Assembly (NCBI GenBank): GCA_910585815.1
Contig: CAJUFJ010000016.1
Location: forward strand, 1-60,605
Reading direction: 5' to 3'
Length of the DNA stretch: 60,605 nt
From: an uncultured Oscillospiraceae bacterium
Lineage (GTDB): Bacteria; Bacillota; Clostridia; Oscillospirales; Oscillospiraceae
This document shows, one piece after another, positions 1-9,700 of the stretch. A program made the position numbers and the translations under genes. Every line of letters begins with the position of its first letter. Within the stretch, counting starts at the first letter, position 1. The notes under the pieces are model-generated. The model did not search any database. It was not told the DNA's origin and was given only the letters and a program-made list of their open reading frames with translations.

Positions 1-69
1 GAGGGTGCTCACCTTTTTCGAGCCCTTTTGCTTAACTTTTTCCTTGACAAACACACCGAAGTCGGACAT
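1..69 (-). CDS. Possible start of a reverse-strand gene, cut by the window edge
   Basis: An open frame begins with ATG at 69 and runs off the left edge after 23 codons. The first residues (MSDFGVFVKEK) resemble the start of XRE-type regulators, but the helix-turn-helix itself would lie outside the window. No convincing Shine-Dalgarno site is visible upstream. It may be a chance frame. Confidence 0.22.
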   Translation of the reverse strand, partial: MSDFGVFVKEKVKQKGSKKVSTL

Positions 70-126
70 TTGCTTACGACGCTTATTTGAATATCCTGCG
101 GAAAGATACCTGAGAATCACTTGCGG

Positions 127-162
127 AAAGCTCGCAGCTCTTACTGAGCGGCGAGCTTTTTT
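127..162 (+). terminator. Stem-loop with T-run ahead of the coupling-protein gene
   Basis: A perfect 9-bp inverted repeat (AAAGCTCGC / GCGAGCTTT) is followed by six T. It ends 6 bases before the ribosome site of the VirD4 gene. It either ends an upstream transcript or acts as an attenuator for the transfer operon. Confidence 0.7.
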
Positions 163-176
163 ATACCTGGAGGTGT

Positions 177-2204
177 TTGGAGATTTCACAGAAGAATTTG
201 CTCAAGCTGATCATTGTGCTGCCGGTCGCTCTGGGCGCTCTGCTCTACGGCGGCTATATCGCCCAGTTCCTCTACAACTACGACATGTGGCAGGCAGCGG
301 GCGGAGCTTTCGGCACGGCTCCGGAATTTCCAGACAGCAGCTTCTTCGTTTGCATCGCTGCTGTGTTCCGCTGGCCCTACGATCTGTACGGCGTGGGCGG
401 CTGTGTGGCGGCCTTGGGCGTACTGGTGTTCATGGTCATGCGGATGGGCTACAGCGAGACCGGCGCGTATGACCGGGAGCGCAACCTGATTTATTCCAAC
501 AAGGGGACTTACGGCACAGCGGGTTTCATGACTAAGAAAGAACTGAAAGGTGTGCTGGACCTGGTTCCCAACATCCGCAAGCATCCCGGCATCATCCTGG
601 GTGAGATAGACGGTGAAGTGATCTGCGTCCCGGAGAAGACAAGGTTCAACGGCAATTTGGCGGTGTATGGGGCCAGCGGCTCCAAGAAAACACGGGCCTT
701 CTGCATGAATATGATCTTGCAAAGTGCCGCCCGGAAATCCTCGCTGGTTATCTGTGATCCCAAGAGCGAACTTTACGAAAAAAGCAGCGCCTACCTGCGG
801 GACCAGGGCTACACCGTGAAGGTGTTCAACCTCGTTACGCCCGCCGCCTCCGACTCCTGGAACTGTCTTGCGGAGATTGAGGGCCAGGAGCTGATGGCAC
901 AGCTTTTTTGTGACGTTATCATCAAAAACACTGGCAGCGACCGGGGCGACCACTTCTGGGACTCCGCCGAGCTGAATCTGCTGAAAGCCCTGGTGCTCTA
1001 TGTGGAGCGGGGGTATCCGCCGGAGAAGCGCAATATTGGCGAGGTGTACCAGCTTCTTGCCATGAGCAGTGAAAAGGAACTGAACGCTATTTTTGATGTG
1101 CTGGACATTTCCCATACAGCCAAGGCCCCCTACAGCATTTTCAAGCAATCCTCAGAGAGCGTCCGGGGCGGCGTCATTATCGGCCTTGGTTCCCGGCTTC
1201 AGGTATTTCAGAACCAGGACATCCGCAATATCACCGGTCACGACGAAATTGACTTGGAGCTGCCGGGCAAACAGCCTTGCGCCTACTACTGCATTACCAG
1301 CGACCAGGACAGTACCTTTGATTTCCTGTCCTCGCTGTTTTTGTCGTTTATTTTCATCAAGCTGGTGCGGTACGCCGATCAAAAGTGTCCCGGCGGGGCG
1401 CTCCCTGTCCCCGTCCATGTGCTGGGTGAGGAGCTGTGCGCCTGCGGGGTCATTCCAGACCTGTCCCGGAAAATCTCAGTCATCCGCTCCCGGAACATCT
1501 CTATGTCCTGCGTGTTCCAAAATCTGGCTGGCCTGCAAAACCGATACCCGCAGAACCAGTGGCAGGAAATTCTGGGCAACTGCGACATCACCCTGTTCCT
1601 GGGCTGCACCGATGCCCTGACCGCGCAGTTTATCTCTGACCGCACCGGCGAAGCGTCCATTGCTGTCACCAGCAAGGCCAAGCAGTTGGGCACATGGCGC
1701 ATCTCCAACTATACCCCGGAGTACCGGGAGACCAGCGGCGTGGGCAAGCGGAAGCTGATGACCATGGACGAAGTATTGCGGATGGATGTTGACCGGGCAC
1801 TGGTCATCCTCCGCGGAAGAAATGTACTGGAGGTTGATAAATACGACTATTCCAAGCACCCCGAAGCAAAGAAGCTGCACCCGAGCAAGGCCGCCTCCCA
1901 TATTCCCGCATGGCAGACGACTCAAAAGGCGGCGGAGAGGAAGGAGGTGAAACCTGCCCCGCCCAAGCCCAGGTCTGTGCGTAAACCCAAAGTGTCAGGC
2001 CAAAAGGCGGCCCCACCCAAGACAGCGGCTCTGGCAGGTTCCCCGGTGACAGCTCCAGAGGGCACTCTGCCTGCTGCCATCGAACAGCCCCAGGCAACGC
2101 CACCCGCACCGTCGGTATCTGAACCGGCCCCTAAAAAGCGTGTGGTAACTGCGACCAAAGACACGATTCTATCCAAACCAAAATCAAAAAAGGAGGACTT
2201 ATAG
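177..2204 (+). CDS. VirD4/TraG-type conjugative coupling protein (CD1115 family)
   Basis: Membrane ATPase expected to link the relaxosome to the type IV secretion channel. The 675-residue protein has two N-terminal membrane segments (about residues 10-32 and 75-92). A P-loop GASGSKKT lies at 165-172, where the usual second glycine of Walker A is Lys; as I recall, relatives of this family also vary there. A Walker B-like stretch (VHVLGEEL) lies near 413-420. From about residue 565 the tail is Pro/Ala/Lys-rich and low in complexity. The start is TTG at 177, because AGGAGGTG-like sequence (GGAGG at 169-173) precedes it; the spacing of 3 is short, so TTG at 198 is an alternative. The next gene begins 3 bases after the stop, so the two are co-transcribed. 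Confidence 0.93.
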   Translation: MEISQKNLLKLIIVLPVALGALLYGGYIAQFLYNYDMWQAAGGAFGTAPEFPDSSFFVCIAAVFRWPYDLYGVGGCVAALGVLVFMVMRMGYSETGAYDRERNLIYSNKGTYGTAGFMTKKELKGVLDLVPNIRKHPGIILGEIDGEVICVPEKTRFNGNLAVYGASGSKKTRAFCMNMILQSAARKSSLVICDPKSELYEKSSAYLRDQGYTVKVFNLVTPAASDSWNCLAEIEGQELMAQLFCDVIIKNTGSDRGDHFWDSAELNLLKALVLYVERGYPPEKRNIGEVYQLLAMSSEKELNAIFDVLDISHTAKAPYSIFKQSSESVRGGVIIGLGSRLQVFQNQDIRNITGHDEIDLELPGKQPCAYYCITSDQDSTFDFLSSLFLSFIFIKLVRYADQKCPGGALPVPVHVLGEELCACGVIPDLSRKISVIRSRNISMSCVFQNLAGLQNRYPQNQWQEILGNCDITLFLGCTDALTAQFISDRTGEASIAVTSKAKQLGTWRISNYTPEYRETSGVGKRKLMTMDEVLRMDVDRALVILRGRNVLEVDKYDYSKHPEAKKLHPSKAASHIPAWQTTQKAAERKEVKPAPPKPRSVRKPKVSGQKAAPPKTAALAGSPVTAPEGTLPAAIEQPQATPPAPSVSEPAPKKRVVTATKDTILSKPKSKKEDL

Positions 2205-2207
2205 CCT

Positions 2208-3632
2208 ATGGCAAGAAAAAAGACTGTTCCCATTGACCCCGAGATTTTCGATTCCGAGCTGGAAGAGACCCAGCAGCTCCACGAAGAAGGCGAGACCCCA
2301 GCGGGGGACATCCCGGCTGATGCTCTGCCCGGCGACGAACCCGCCGGTGAAGGCTCCCCTGACAGTGAGCTGCCGCTCGATGGAGATACTCCCGTAGTTT
2401 CGGAGGGCGTCCCACCCTTTGAGGAGCGGGACACTGATGTCGAAGCGGAGGCCGCTGCCGTTGATCTGGCTCCGGAAGGTATTTCGCCGGAACCGGAAGC
2501 TGCTGCCCCGGGAGAGGATGACTACGGCGCGATCCTCCAGGAGATGGGATACACCGCTCCCGCAGAGGAAACGCCCCTGATGCTGGATACCGATACGGGC
2601 CAGGAGCCGCCCGGCGGTGAGGACGGAGAAACGCTCCCTGCCGAGAATATCTCTGCTGCTGACAGGGCCGGCTTAGGAGACACCCCGCCCCGACCCGTGC
2701 CTTCTCCCGCGTCCAGCGCCCGGCGTGAGCGTGTGCTGACCATCGACGCCCACGATGAGGTCCAGACCCAGGAGGACCGGGACGACATCATCTGGCACGA
2801 GGTCCAGAACGCATACCGTACCCGCCGCATTCTCACCGGCACCCTGGACGGCATTGAGCGCACCGACTCCGGCTATACCTTGGCTGTGGTCAGCTACAAG
2901 GGTTTCCGGGTGGCTATCCCCATCAAGGAAATGATGCTGCACACCGGCCCCATCCCCGAAGGCGTGGAGTACGTCGAGTGGATGGATCAGCTTCAGCGCA
3001 TTTTGAGCTCCCGGCTGGGCTCTGAGCTGGACTTTGTGGTCAAGGGCATTGAGAACAAGAGCCGCAGTATTGTCGCCAGCCGCCGGGAAGCTATGTTCCG
3101 CAAGCGCAAAACCTTCTACATGGACGCCAACGAGCTGGGCGAGCATATGATTTATGAGGGCCGGGTCGTACAGGCCCGGGTCGTCGCCGTAGCGGAGAAG
3201 ATGATCCGGGTGGAGGTCTTCGGCGTGGAGTGCTCCATCGTCGCCCGTGGTCTGTCCTGGCTCTGGATTGGGAGTGCCCGGGATCACTTCAGCGTGGGCG
3301 ACCGCATCCTGGTCCGGGTGTTGAAAATCGACCGGACTGATGTGGAGCACCTGTCTATCCAGGTGGACGCCCGCAGCGTCCTGGGTATCGACAGCGGGGA
3401 GAACCTGAAAAAGTGCCAGCCCCAGAGCCGCTATGCCGGGCGGGTCACCGACGTTCGGAAGGGCGTCGTGTTCATCCGCCTTAACAACGGGGTCAACGCC
3501 ATCGCCCACTCCTGCTATGACCTGCGCACCCCCGGCAAGAAGGATGATGTCAGCTTTGCTGTTACCCACCTGGATGAGGAACAGGGTGTGGCAGTGGGCA
3601 TTATCACCCGCATTATTAAACAAAATCTGTAA
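2208..3632 (+). CDS. S1-domain-like protein with acidic N-terminal half
   Basis: A 474-residue protein. Residues 1 to about 180 are acidic and Pro/Glu/Gly-rich, probably disordered. The C-terminal part holds two S1/OB-like stretches, about 314-390 (begins YEGRVVQARVV) and about 408-474 (begins YAGRVTDVRKG). S1 folds bind RNA or single-stranded DNA, so a nucleic-acid or ribosome-linked role in transfer is inferred. There is no signal peptide or membrane segment, so it is cytosolic. AAAGGAGG precedes the ATG. It sits tightly between the VirD4 gene and a membrane-protein gene, which points to a conjugation-operon member. The exact function is unknown. Confidence 0.8.
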   Translation: MARKKTVPIDPEIFDSELEETQQLHEEGETPAGDIPADALPGDEPAGEGSPDSELPLDGDTPVVSEGVPPFEERDTDVEAEAAAVDLAPEGISPEPEAAAPGEDDYGAILQEMGYTAPAEETPLMLDTDTGQEPPGGEDGETLPAENISAADRAGLGDTPPRPVPSPASSARRERVLTIDAHDEVQTQEDRDDIIWHEVQNAYRTRRILTGTLDGIERTDSGYTLAVVSYKGFRVAIPIKEMMLHTGPIPEGVEYVEWMDQLQRILSSRLGSELDFVVKGIENKSRSIVASRREAMFRKRKTFYMDANELGEHMIYEGRVVQARVVAVAEKMIRVEVFGVECSIVARGLSWLWIGSARDHFSVGDRILVRVLKIDRTDVEHLSIQVDARSVLGIDSGENLKKCQPQSRYAGRVTDVRKGVVFIRLNNGVNAIAHSCYDLRTPGKKDDVSFAVTHLDEEQGVAVGIITRIIKQNL

Positions 3633-3644
3633 AGGAGCCAGCCT

Positions 3645-4781
3645 ATGAAGCATTTGAAAGCCCTGGCAATGACGTTGCTGTTTCTCCTGGCCTTGCCCGC
3701 CAACGCTTTCGCGGCCGAAGTGCCGGACAGCCTGGTGGTGGAGAACCTCAACGGCCAGCAGCGCATTGTAAAGACCTATGAGCTTCCCCCGGGAACCGAC
3801 CCGGAAGCACTGAAAGAGCCGTCGTTTGAGTACGACGGCTTTTCCTATACCTGGGCCTATACCACAAAAGAGGAGCACACATTTTTGGAGAGCAAGGACA
3901 TGACTGAGAAGGTCACCGTGGAAACGAAATCCAAAAATCTGGACCAGATTCTGGAGCGGCTGTCCTCGGCCATTCCCTATGACGATGGAGCGTTCTCCGG
4001 TGAGCTCGCTCTGGACCATACCACAATCACCACAGAAGCAGCGGGCTATACCACCAAAAGCGGAAAAGTGACTGCTACTAAGACCATTGGGCCTCTGGAC
4101 CGCAACGACATGTCCTATGTCCCGGCCACTACGGTCAAAAATGGCAGAACGCTCAACCTTGTCAATGTGGAATGGCAGATCATCGGCACCGACCTGGTGG
4201 GTGATGTGTTGGCACCCTCCAGCTATCAGGCGGTCGCTACCTATTCCGCCTCCACCAGCAGCCAGGTGGCTACCGGCTATGTCTCCACAGCAGAGTACAG
4301 TGGGACGGTGACCGCCTCCGGTGTCGAGAGCATCACCTACACAGTGGTCTATGTGGGGACGGAGATTGTATCCGAACCAGTCCAGCAGGGCGGCCCCCTG
4401 TTTGGCGGGAACGCGGCCGCCATTGGCGGGACGCTCCTGGTGATCGTTCTGCTGGCGGCGCTGGCCGGGGGTGGAATCTGGCTGTACCTTCACCGTAAGA
4501 ATGTCTACATCTACGTCCCCGGCGATAAGCCCAGGGACTATAAGCTGATCGCCAAGTTCCGGGCGGAACCCCAGCGGCCGGAGGTGGACATCACCGGCCT
4601 GGACCCCTACCCGGAGAGCATTATCGCTGTGGAGATCAAGCGGCCCCTGGCAAAGAAGCTGCTGGGCCAGACCTTCACCGTCCATCACCGGTCGGCTGAC
4701 TATGCCTACACTGTCCTCCAGGACCGCCCTGGGGACTGGCATGAGTTCGACCCCTCAGAGGAAAAGGAGGAAATCACTTGA
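3645..4781 (+). CDS. Secreted, C-terminally anchored membrane protein of the transfer operon
   Basis: A 378-residue protein of no family I recognise. It begins with a clear signal peptide (MKHLKALAMTLLFLLALPAN, cleavage after AFA). About 230 extracellular residues rich in Thr/Ser and beta-type sequence follow. A single membrane span lies near 261-283 (LLVIVLLAALAGGGIWLYL), then a cytoplasmic tail of about 95 residues. This topology fits a surface or channel accessory that senses or anchors something outside. AAAGGAGC lies before the ATG. The stop overlaps the TTG start of the sortase gene (TTGA), indicating translational coupling and a shared job in surface assembly. Confidence 0.78.
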   Translation: MKHLKALAMTLLFLLALPANAFAAEVPDSLVVENLNGQQRIVKTYELPPGTDPEALKEPSFEYDGFSYTWAYTTKEEHTFLESKDMTEKVTVETKSKNLDQILERLSSAIPYDDGAFSGELALDHTTITTEAAGYTTKSGKVTATKTIGPLDRNDMSYVPATTVKNGRTLNLVNVEWQIIGTDLVGDVLAPSSYQAVATYSASTSSQVATGYVSTAEYSGTVTASGVESITYTVVYVGTEIVSEPVQQGGPLFGGNAAAIGGTLLVIVLLAALAGGGIWLYLHRKNVYIYVPGDKPRDYKLIAKFRAEPQRPEVDITGLDPYPESIIAVEIKRPLAKKLLGQTFTVHHRSADYAYTVLQDRPGDWHEFDPSEEKEEIT

Positions 4782-5614
4782 GGCACATCAGAAAAATTGC
4801 TGGGCTGATGCTGTCCATGGCGGCGGCGCTGTCCATGGCGGTCCCGGCCTTTGCGTCGGACTATTCTTTTACCACGGACGCCCCCCAGGACTTCTACGGC
4901 AGCACCAGCTATGAGGATGTCTACGGCAGCCAGTACAATTACGGCGGCAGGAATGTGGTGGACTACCAGGTTCCTGAACTGGAGTATGGCCGTCCGAGCA
5001 CCACCATGACTGGCGTGATGGAGCGCACCATTCTCCCCGGCCTTCAGCAGACTGTGGGCACTGGCGGGGGCGGCTATGGTGTAGCCGGGGGCGGCGGTCC
5101 CATCACGGTACTGGTCGAGGGAACTGGTGCAGGCGGTTCGACTTCCACCACCAATCCCACGGTTCCCACGCTTCCCACCACCCCCACCTATCAGCAGCCC
5201 GCCTACACCAGCGTGGAAGGTATGTCCTACAAGGATGGCAGTATTGGCATCATCAAGATTCCCTCCCTCAAGATCAACATGAAGGTCTGGGAGGGTGAAA
5301 CCGACGCCAGCATGAAAAAGGGCCTGGGCCATTACAGCTCCACCTCGGCCTGGGATGGAAATGTAGCTGTGTGCGGCCACAACCGGGGGGCTAAGTACAC
5401 CATCGGCTCCATTAAGAATCTGGAACGGGGCGACACCATCACCTACACCACCATCTACGGGACCCGCACCTATGCGGTTGAGACGGTAAAGGTTATCTCC
5501 AACACCGACTGGAGTTATCTCCAGGCCACCGCCGACAATCGCATCACCCTCACCACCTGTCTGGCGGACCACCCGGAGAGCCGGGTGCTGGTCCAGGCTG
5601 TGGAAAAAAAGTAA
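4778..5614 (+). CDS. Sortase family transpeptidase
   Basis: A 278-residue sortase. The triad is visible: His201 in CGHNRG, Cys261 in LTTC and Arg269 in ESRVLV. The N-terminus has a signal sequence ending PAFA-S, then a roughly 100-residue Gly/Ser/Thr/Pro-rich linker; the catalytic barrel is about residues 140-278. The TTG start at 4778 is chosen because AAAGGAGG ends 7 bases upstream and it overlaps the preceding stop. Sortases join LPxTG-type proteins to peptidoglycan or to each other; the obvious substrate is the giant adhesin two genes downstream. I cannot assign the class. The AFA cleavage-like site leaves it open whether the N-terminus is an anchor or is removed. Confidence 0.92.
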   Translation: MRHIRKIAGLMLSMAAALSMAVPAFASDYSFTTDAPQDFYGSTSYEDVYGSQYNYGGRNVVDYQVPELEYGRPSTTMTGVMERTILPGLQQTVGTGGGGYGVAGGGGPITVLVEGTGAGGSTSTTNPTVPTLPTTPTYQQPAYTSVEGMSYKDGSIGIIKIPSLKINMKVWEGETDASMKKGLGHYSSTSAWDGNVAVCGHNRGAKYTIGSIKNLERGDTITYTTIYGTRTYAVETVKVISNTDWSYLQATADNRITLTTCLADHPESRVLVQAVEKK

Positions 5615-5623
5615 GCGGGCTCG

Positions 5624-5652
5624 TTGAAAACCTCCACTTCATTTCGTATAAA
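5624..5652 (+). promoter_or_regulatory. Sigma-A promoter for the CAP-domain gene
   Basis: TTGAAA at 5624-5629 and TATAAA at 5647-5652 are 17 bases apart. Transcription would begin near 5659, so the CAP gene can be expressed apart from the upstream operon. Confidence 0.7.
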
Positions 5653-5681
5653 AGAGTATCAAAAAATGAATGGAGGTTTTC
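5626..5681 (+). promoter_or_regulatory. Hairpin that buries the Shine-Dalgarno site in read-through mRNA
   Basis: Bases 5626-5644 pair with 5664-5681: about 18 pairs with one bulge, including GAAAACCTCC with GGAGGTTTTC. The GGAGG at 5672-5676 is fully paired. The left arm lies inside the promoter just described, so only transcripts entering from upstream would carry it. Confidence 0.65.
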
Positions 5682-5683
5682 TT

Positions 5684-6640
5684 ATGAAGCAAAAATTTTT
5701 AAGCTTTATAGCCGGCCTGTTGACCGGAGCAGCTCTACTCGGCGGCGGCGCTGCCTATGCGGCGGGGATCATGGCAGAACACGCCCCGCAGGCGGCCTAT
5801 GTGGATGGAGTGGCCGTCCAGATGGAAGCCTACAACATCAGCGGCTACAACTACGTCAAGCTCCGGGACATCGGACAGATCGTGGGCTTCAACGTCTATT
5901 GGGACGGCCATTCCGTCCGGATCGACAGCGACGCTCCCTACACCGGTGAGGCTCCCGCACAGGCGGACACGTCCATCCGGGTGAGCAGTATGAACGGCAA
6001 TATCCTGAAAGTGGGTGGCAGCAGCTCGTTAATCACCTCACCCTATGGCCTGGACTGTACCGCTGCCTCCAGCAACGACAATGTGGTAAGCCTGGAAAAA
6101 GTGCTGGGGTATTGGGTCGCCACAGCGAAAGCGCCCGGGACGGCAGTTATCACTGTTACCGCCTCGGATGGGCGGGCAGGCAGCGTAACCATCACCGTGG
6201 AACCAGTTGATCCCGCGGGCTCTGAGGTCAAATACCCCGTTGACCTGAATGCTAACCTGGAAATGCGTCAAGAGATCATCCGGCTTGCCAATCAGGTCCG
6301 CAGAGAAAATGGCGTCCCGGAGGTGACGGTAAACAACTCGCTGATGGACGCCGCACAGTTTATTTCCGCTCAAAGGTATTCCTGGCATCATACCCAGGAG
6401 GAGTGCGAGGCGGCAAGGACCTATGGATACCCCTACGGCTTCGGCTCCAACCTGACCGTATTCACTGGCGCAGGGGATGTCGCACAGCGCGCCATCACCA
6501 ACTGGCTCAACTCCCCCGGCCACTTTCAGACGATGATCGACCCAAGGTGCGACTGCATCGGGGTCGGCGTCACCCGAACAGAGAACGCGGTCTACTGCTA
6601 TATGTTCCTTGGCGACCCCAACAGCCATACAGCTTACTAA
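5684..6640 (+). CDS. Secreted CAP/SCP-domain protein with Ig-like and stalk domains
   Basis: A 318-residue exported protein. A signal peptide (residues 1 to about 25) is followed by a copper-amine-oxidase-N-like stalk motif (KLRDIGQIVGFNVYWDG, about 55-90), a BIG2-type Ig-like domain (about 100-180) and a C-terminal CAP/SCP domain (about 190-318) with an NSPGH signature. CAP domains occur in secreted surface proteins of varied or unknown activity. The start is ATG at 5684, with GGAGG 7 bases upstream; an in-frame start at 5624 would lie within the promoter and is less likely. Its place between the sortase and the giant adhesin suggests a surface role in mating-cell contact. Confidence 0.87.
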   Translation: MKQKFLSFIAGLLTGAALLGGGAAYAAGIMAEHAPQAAYVDGVAVQMEAYNISGYNYVKLRDIGQIVGFNVYWDGHSVRIDSDAPYTGEAPAQADTSIRVSSMNGNILKVGGSSSLITSPYGLDCTAASSNDNVVSLEKVLGYWVATAKAPGTAVITVTASDGRAGSVTITVEPVDPAGSEVKYPVDLNANLEMRQEIIRLANQVRRENGVPEVTVNNSLMDAAQFISAQRYSWHHTQEECEAARTYGYPYGFGSNLTVFTGAGDVAQRAITNWLNSPGHFQTMIDPRCDCIGVGVTRTENAVYCYMFLGDPNSHTAY

Positions 6641-6666
6641 GCGTAAAATCAACTGAATATTGACGG

Positions 6667-6700
6667 AGAAAGGACTTTGGGCTTGCCGAAGGTCCTTTCT
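6667..6700 (+). terminator. Stem-loop between the CAP and adhesin genes
   Basis: AGAAAGGAC (6667-6675) pairs with GTCCTTTCT (6692-6700), extendable by three weaker pairs. There is almost no T-run after it, so it may be a weak terminator or an mRNA-stabilising hairpin. Confidence 0.45.
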
Positions 6701-6720
6701 TCATGGAAAAGGAGAATGAT

Positions 6721-9700
6721 ATGAAAAAATTCCATTTCCCCCGCAACCGTATTGTTTCAGCCTTGCTGGTTTTGGCCTGTCTGCTGGGCCTGCTGCCCAC
6801 GGCAGCCTTTGCGGCCAGCCCCAGCACAATCAAAATGACCGACTGCGACCAGAGCGGCAACTCGTACATTTCCGCCAGCATTGGTCAGTGCTATGTCCAT
6901 CAGCTGAAATTTGATGTCAACAACAAAAACACCATCGGCTTCTGCGCCGAACACGGAAAGGGTATGGGTTGGTCCCTGGAGGGCCAGACCTGGGGCCACC
7001 CCCAGCCTGTGACCGACCCCACTGTGAAAACCATGATGGCCTATTTCTACGCCCACTCCACCGGCGTGTTTACTGATCAGGCGAAAGCCCTTGGAGAAGA
7101 TCAGATATGGGCCAGCGACTATGTTTGGACCATGGACGCCTGGGTACAGGCTGTCATATGGCGCTACAAAGAAGGGCTGATGTCAGACCCCGTGACCGCC
7201 TGCGCTGAGGAGCTGATGAGCGTTTACAACGGTCTGAAAGGGGGCCATTACAGCAGCATTGACGACCTGCTGGACGGCACTTCGTTCCGTGACCGGGCAC
7301 AATATGTTCTCGACCTGGGTGCGCAGGGTGTGTGGGGCGATTGCGATGTCTATGAGTATAAGTACACCGGCTCCAGCACCAGCTACCAACCGGCTAATAA
7401 TGTGCAGGCCATTATGATCGGAGAATTGACAGTCACCCGGGAGAAGTACGAGCTCACGGTCAAAAAGGTGGACGCCACCAACCCCAACAAGGGCCTGCCC
7501 GGAGCCAGATTCAAGGTGACCTCTGAAAATGGAAGCTATTCCAAGGAGATCGTGACAGGGAGTGACGGAACCTACACATTACGGAATCTGGACGCAAATA
7601 CTTACGGAATCGTTGAATTGTCACCCCCGGAGGGGTACGAGATCGACAATGCCGGGCCCCAGTACATCACCCTGCCCAGCGGCGGCAATAAAACCGTGAC
7701 CGTCACCTTTACCGATACGCCCATTATCACCGGCGAGGGCAGCATCCGCAAGGTGGACGCGGACGATCCCACCAAGGGACTGGCTGGGGCGGTCATTAAA
7801 ATCACCGGCGTGGACAACGACTTCACTGGAACCTATGTCACCGGCGCGGGCGGATACCTCACCGATGTGCCCTGGAAGGATATGCCCATTGGCAGCTTTA
7901 CCGCCGAGGAGGTCACCTCGCCGGAGGGGTACACCAAAAGCCCGGACGTCAGCAAAACCAAGCAGACCTTTGTTTGGGACGGCAAGACCGACGTGGCCCT
8001 GGCCTTTGAAAACGATGCCCGTGTAAAAATCCAGCTCATTAAGCTGGACGACAGCGACAGCCCCCTCCCCGGTGCTGTGTTCAATATTCTAAAAGACGGC
8101 CAGATCATTGGTACGGAAGCTACCAAAGCGGATGGCAGCATCACCGTCACTGATGTAACGGAGGGTCTGTACGCTTTTGTGGAGGTGTCAGCACCGGAGC
8201 CCTTCGCCTGCCTGACTGAGCCCGTGTTTGCTCATGTGGATCAGGCCACCATCAACGGCGGCGGAACTGTCACTGTGACGGCGACGGATCAAAAGCTGCC
8301 CAGCCTCACCATTCTCAAAAAGGATGGGCAGACCTCGACTGTCATCCCAGGCACCACCTTTGAGGTCAAGGCTATTGACGGCAGTTACCACAACGATGTG
8401 GTCACCGGAGCGGACGGAAAGGCCACACTCTCTCATATCCCCGTGGGCAGCTATGAAGTGACTGAAAAGTCCGTACCGGACCCCTATACCCTGGGAGAGG
8501 TGACAACCCAGACCATCTACCTGGGCCCTGGCGATAGCCGGGAGCTGGTCTTTGACAACCTGAAGCAGCCTGAATTGACCATCTCCAAGGTAGAGCTTGG
8601 CAGCGGGAAAGGAATCCCTGACACCGTTTTCACCATCAGCGGCATTGACAGCGACTACCGCCACGATGTCACCACCGGGGCGGATGGAACCGTCACCCTG
8701 CGGGTGGCCCCCGGCAGCTATCGGATCATCGAAAAATCCGTACCGGAGCCCTACTGCCTGCCCGAGGATGAGAATGACTGCGTACAGACCGTCAGCCTCA
8801 ACCCCGGCGACAGCAAGGAGCTGATTTTTAAGAACGCCAAGAAGCCCCTGCTTACCCTCTCGAAAATCGACGCAGACAGTCAGGAGCCCATCCCCAACAC
8901 CGTCCTGACCGTCAAAGCCCTGGACGGAACTTATCAGGATGACTGGAAAACCGGGCCGAACGGGACCGTTTCCCTGCGGGTGGAACCGGGCACTTACGAA
9001 ATTACGGAGAAATCCGTGCCCTCGCCCTACTATGTCCCGGACAAGGACGCGGACCGCACCCAGACCATCACACTCAGCCCTGGCGATGAAAAAACGCTGG
9101 TTTTCCGCAACCGCAAAGCACCTGAATTGACGATTTTCAAGGAAAATTCTATCACTGGGGAGCCAATCGAGCACGCCAAATTCCACATCACCTATACCAG
9201 TAACGGCGAAGCTGCGGAAGCCCCCACCACCATTGACTATGGCGAAGCGTTTACGGACACCCGAGGCGAGATCAAAGTCCACGAGCTGGGAAAGCGGCTG
9301 TACCCCGGCGAATTTACCATCACCGAATTGGAACCGGCGGACGGATTCCAGCTCAAGGAGCCCATCACTCAGAAAGTCATTATCCATGGAAATGAGAGCA
9401 AAACCGTCCGTTTCCAAAATACGCCTCTCTCGGCACTCGTGGTCTGGAAATATGATTCCGTCACTGGGGCGCCAGTTGAGGGCTGTATTTTTCAGGTTCG
9501 GTACATGTCCGGCACCAGCGGTACGGGCGGCACTGTCATCGGGACCTATAAGACCGGGCCGGGCGGCAGCTTCACGCTCAACCGCCTCAAAGCAGGCGCT
9601 TATACCGTGGAGGAGTTAGCCAGCGACGGGGATCATGTGATGGACTCCGCTCCCCAGACCGCCTATATCTCTGGCAAAGAGCAGGACGTGGTGCAGCTCT

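Noticed and set aside
5..472. 155-codon forward frame at the left edge
   Set aside because: It overlaps the VirD4 gene in another frame, has no domain and crosses the terminator hairpin.
2673..4742. 689-codon minus-strand frame
   Set aside because: Shadow of the S1-like and membrane-protein genes; no ribosome site and no family features.
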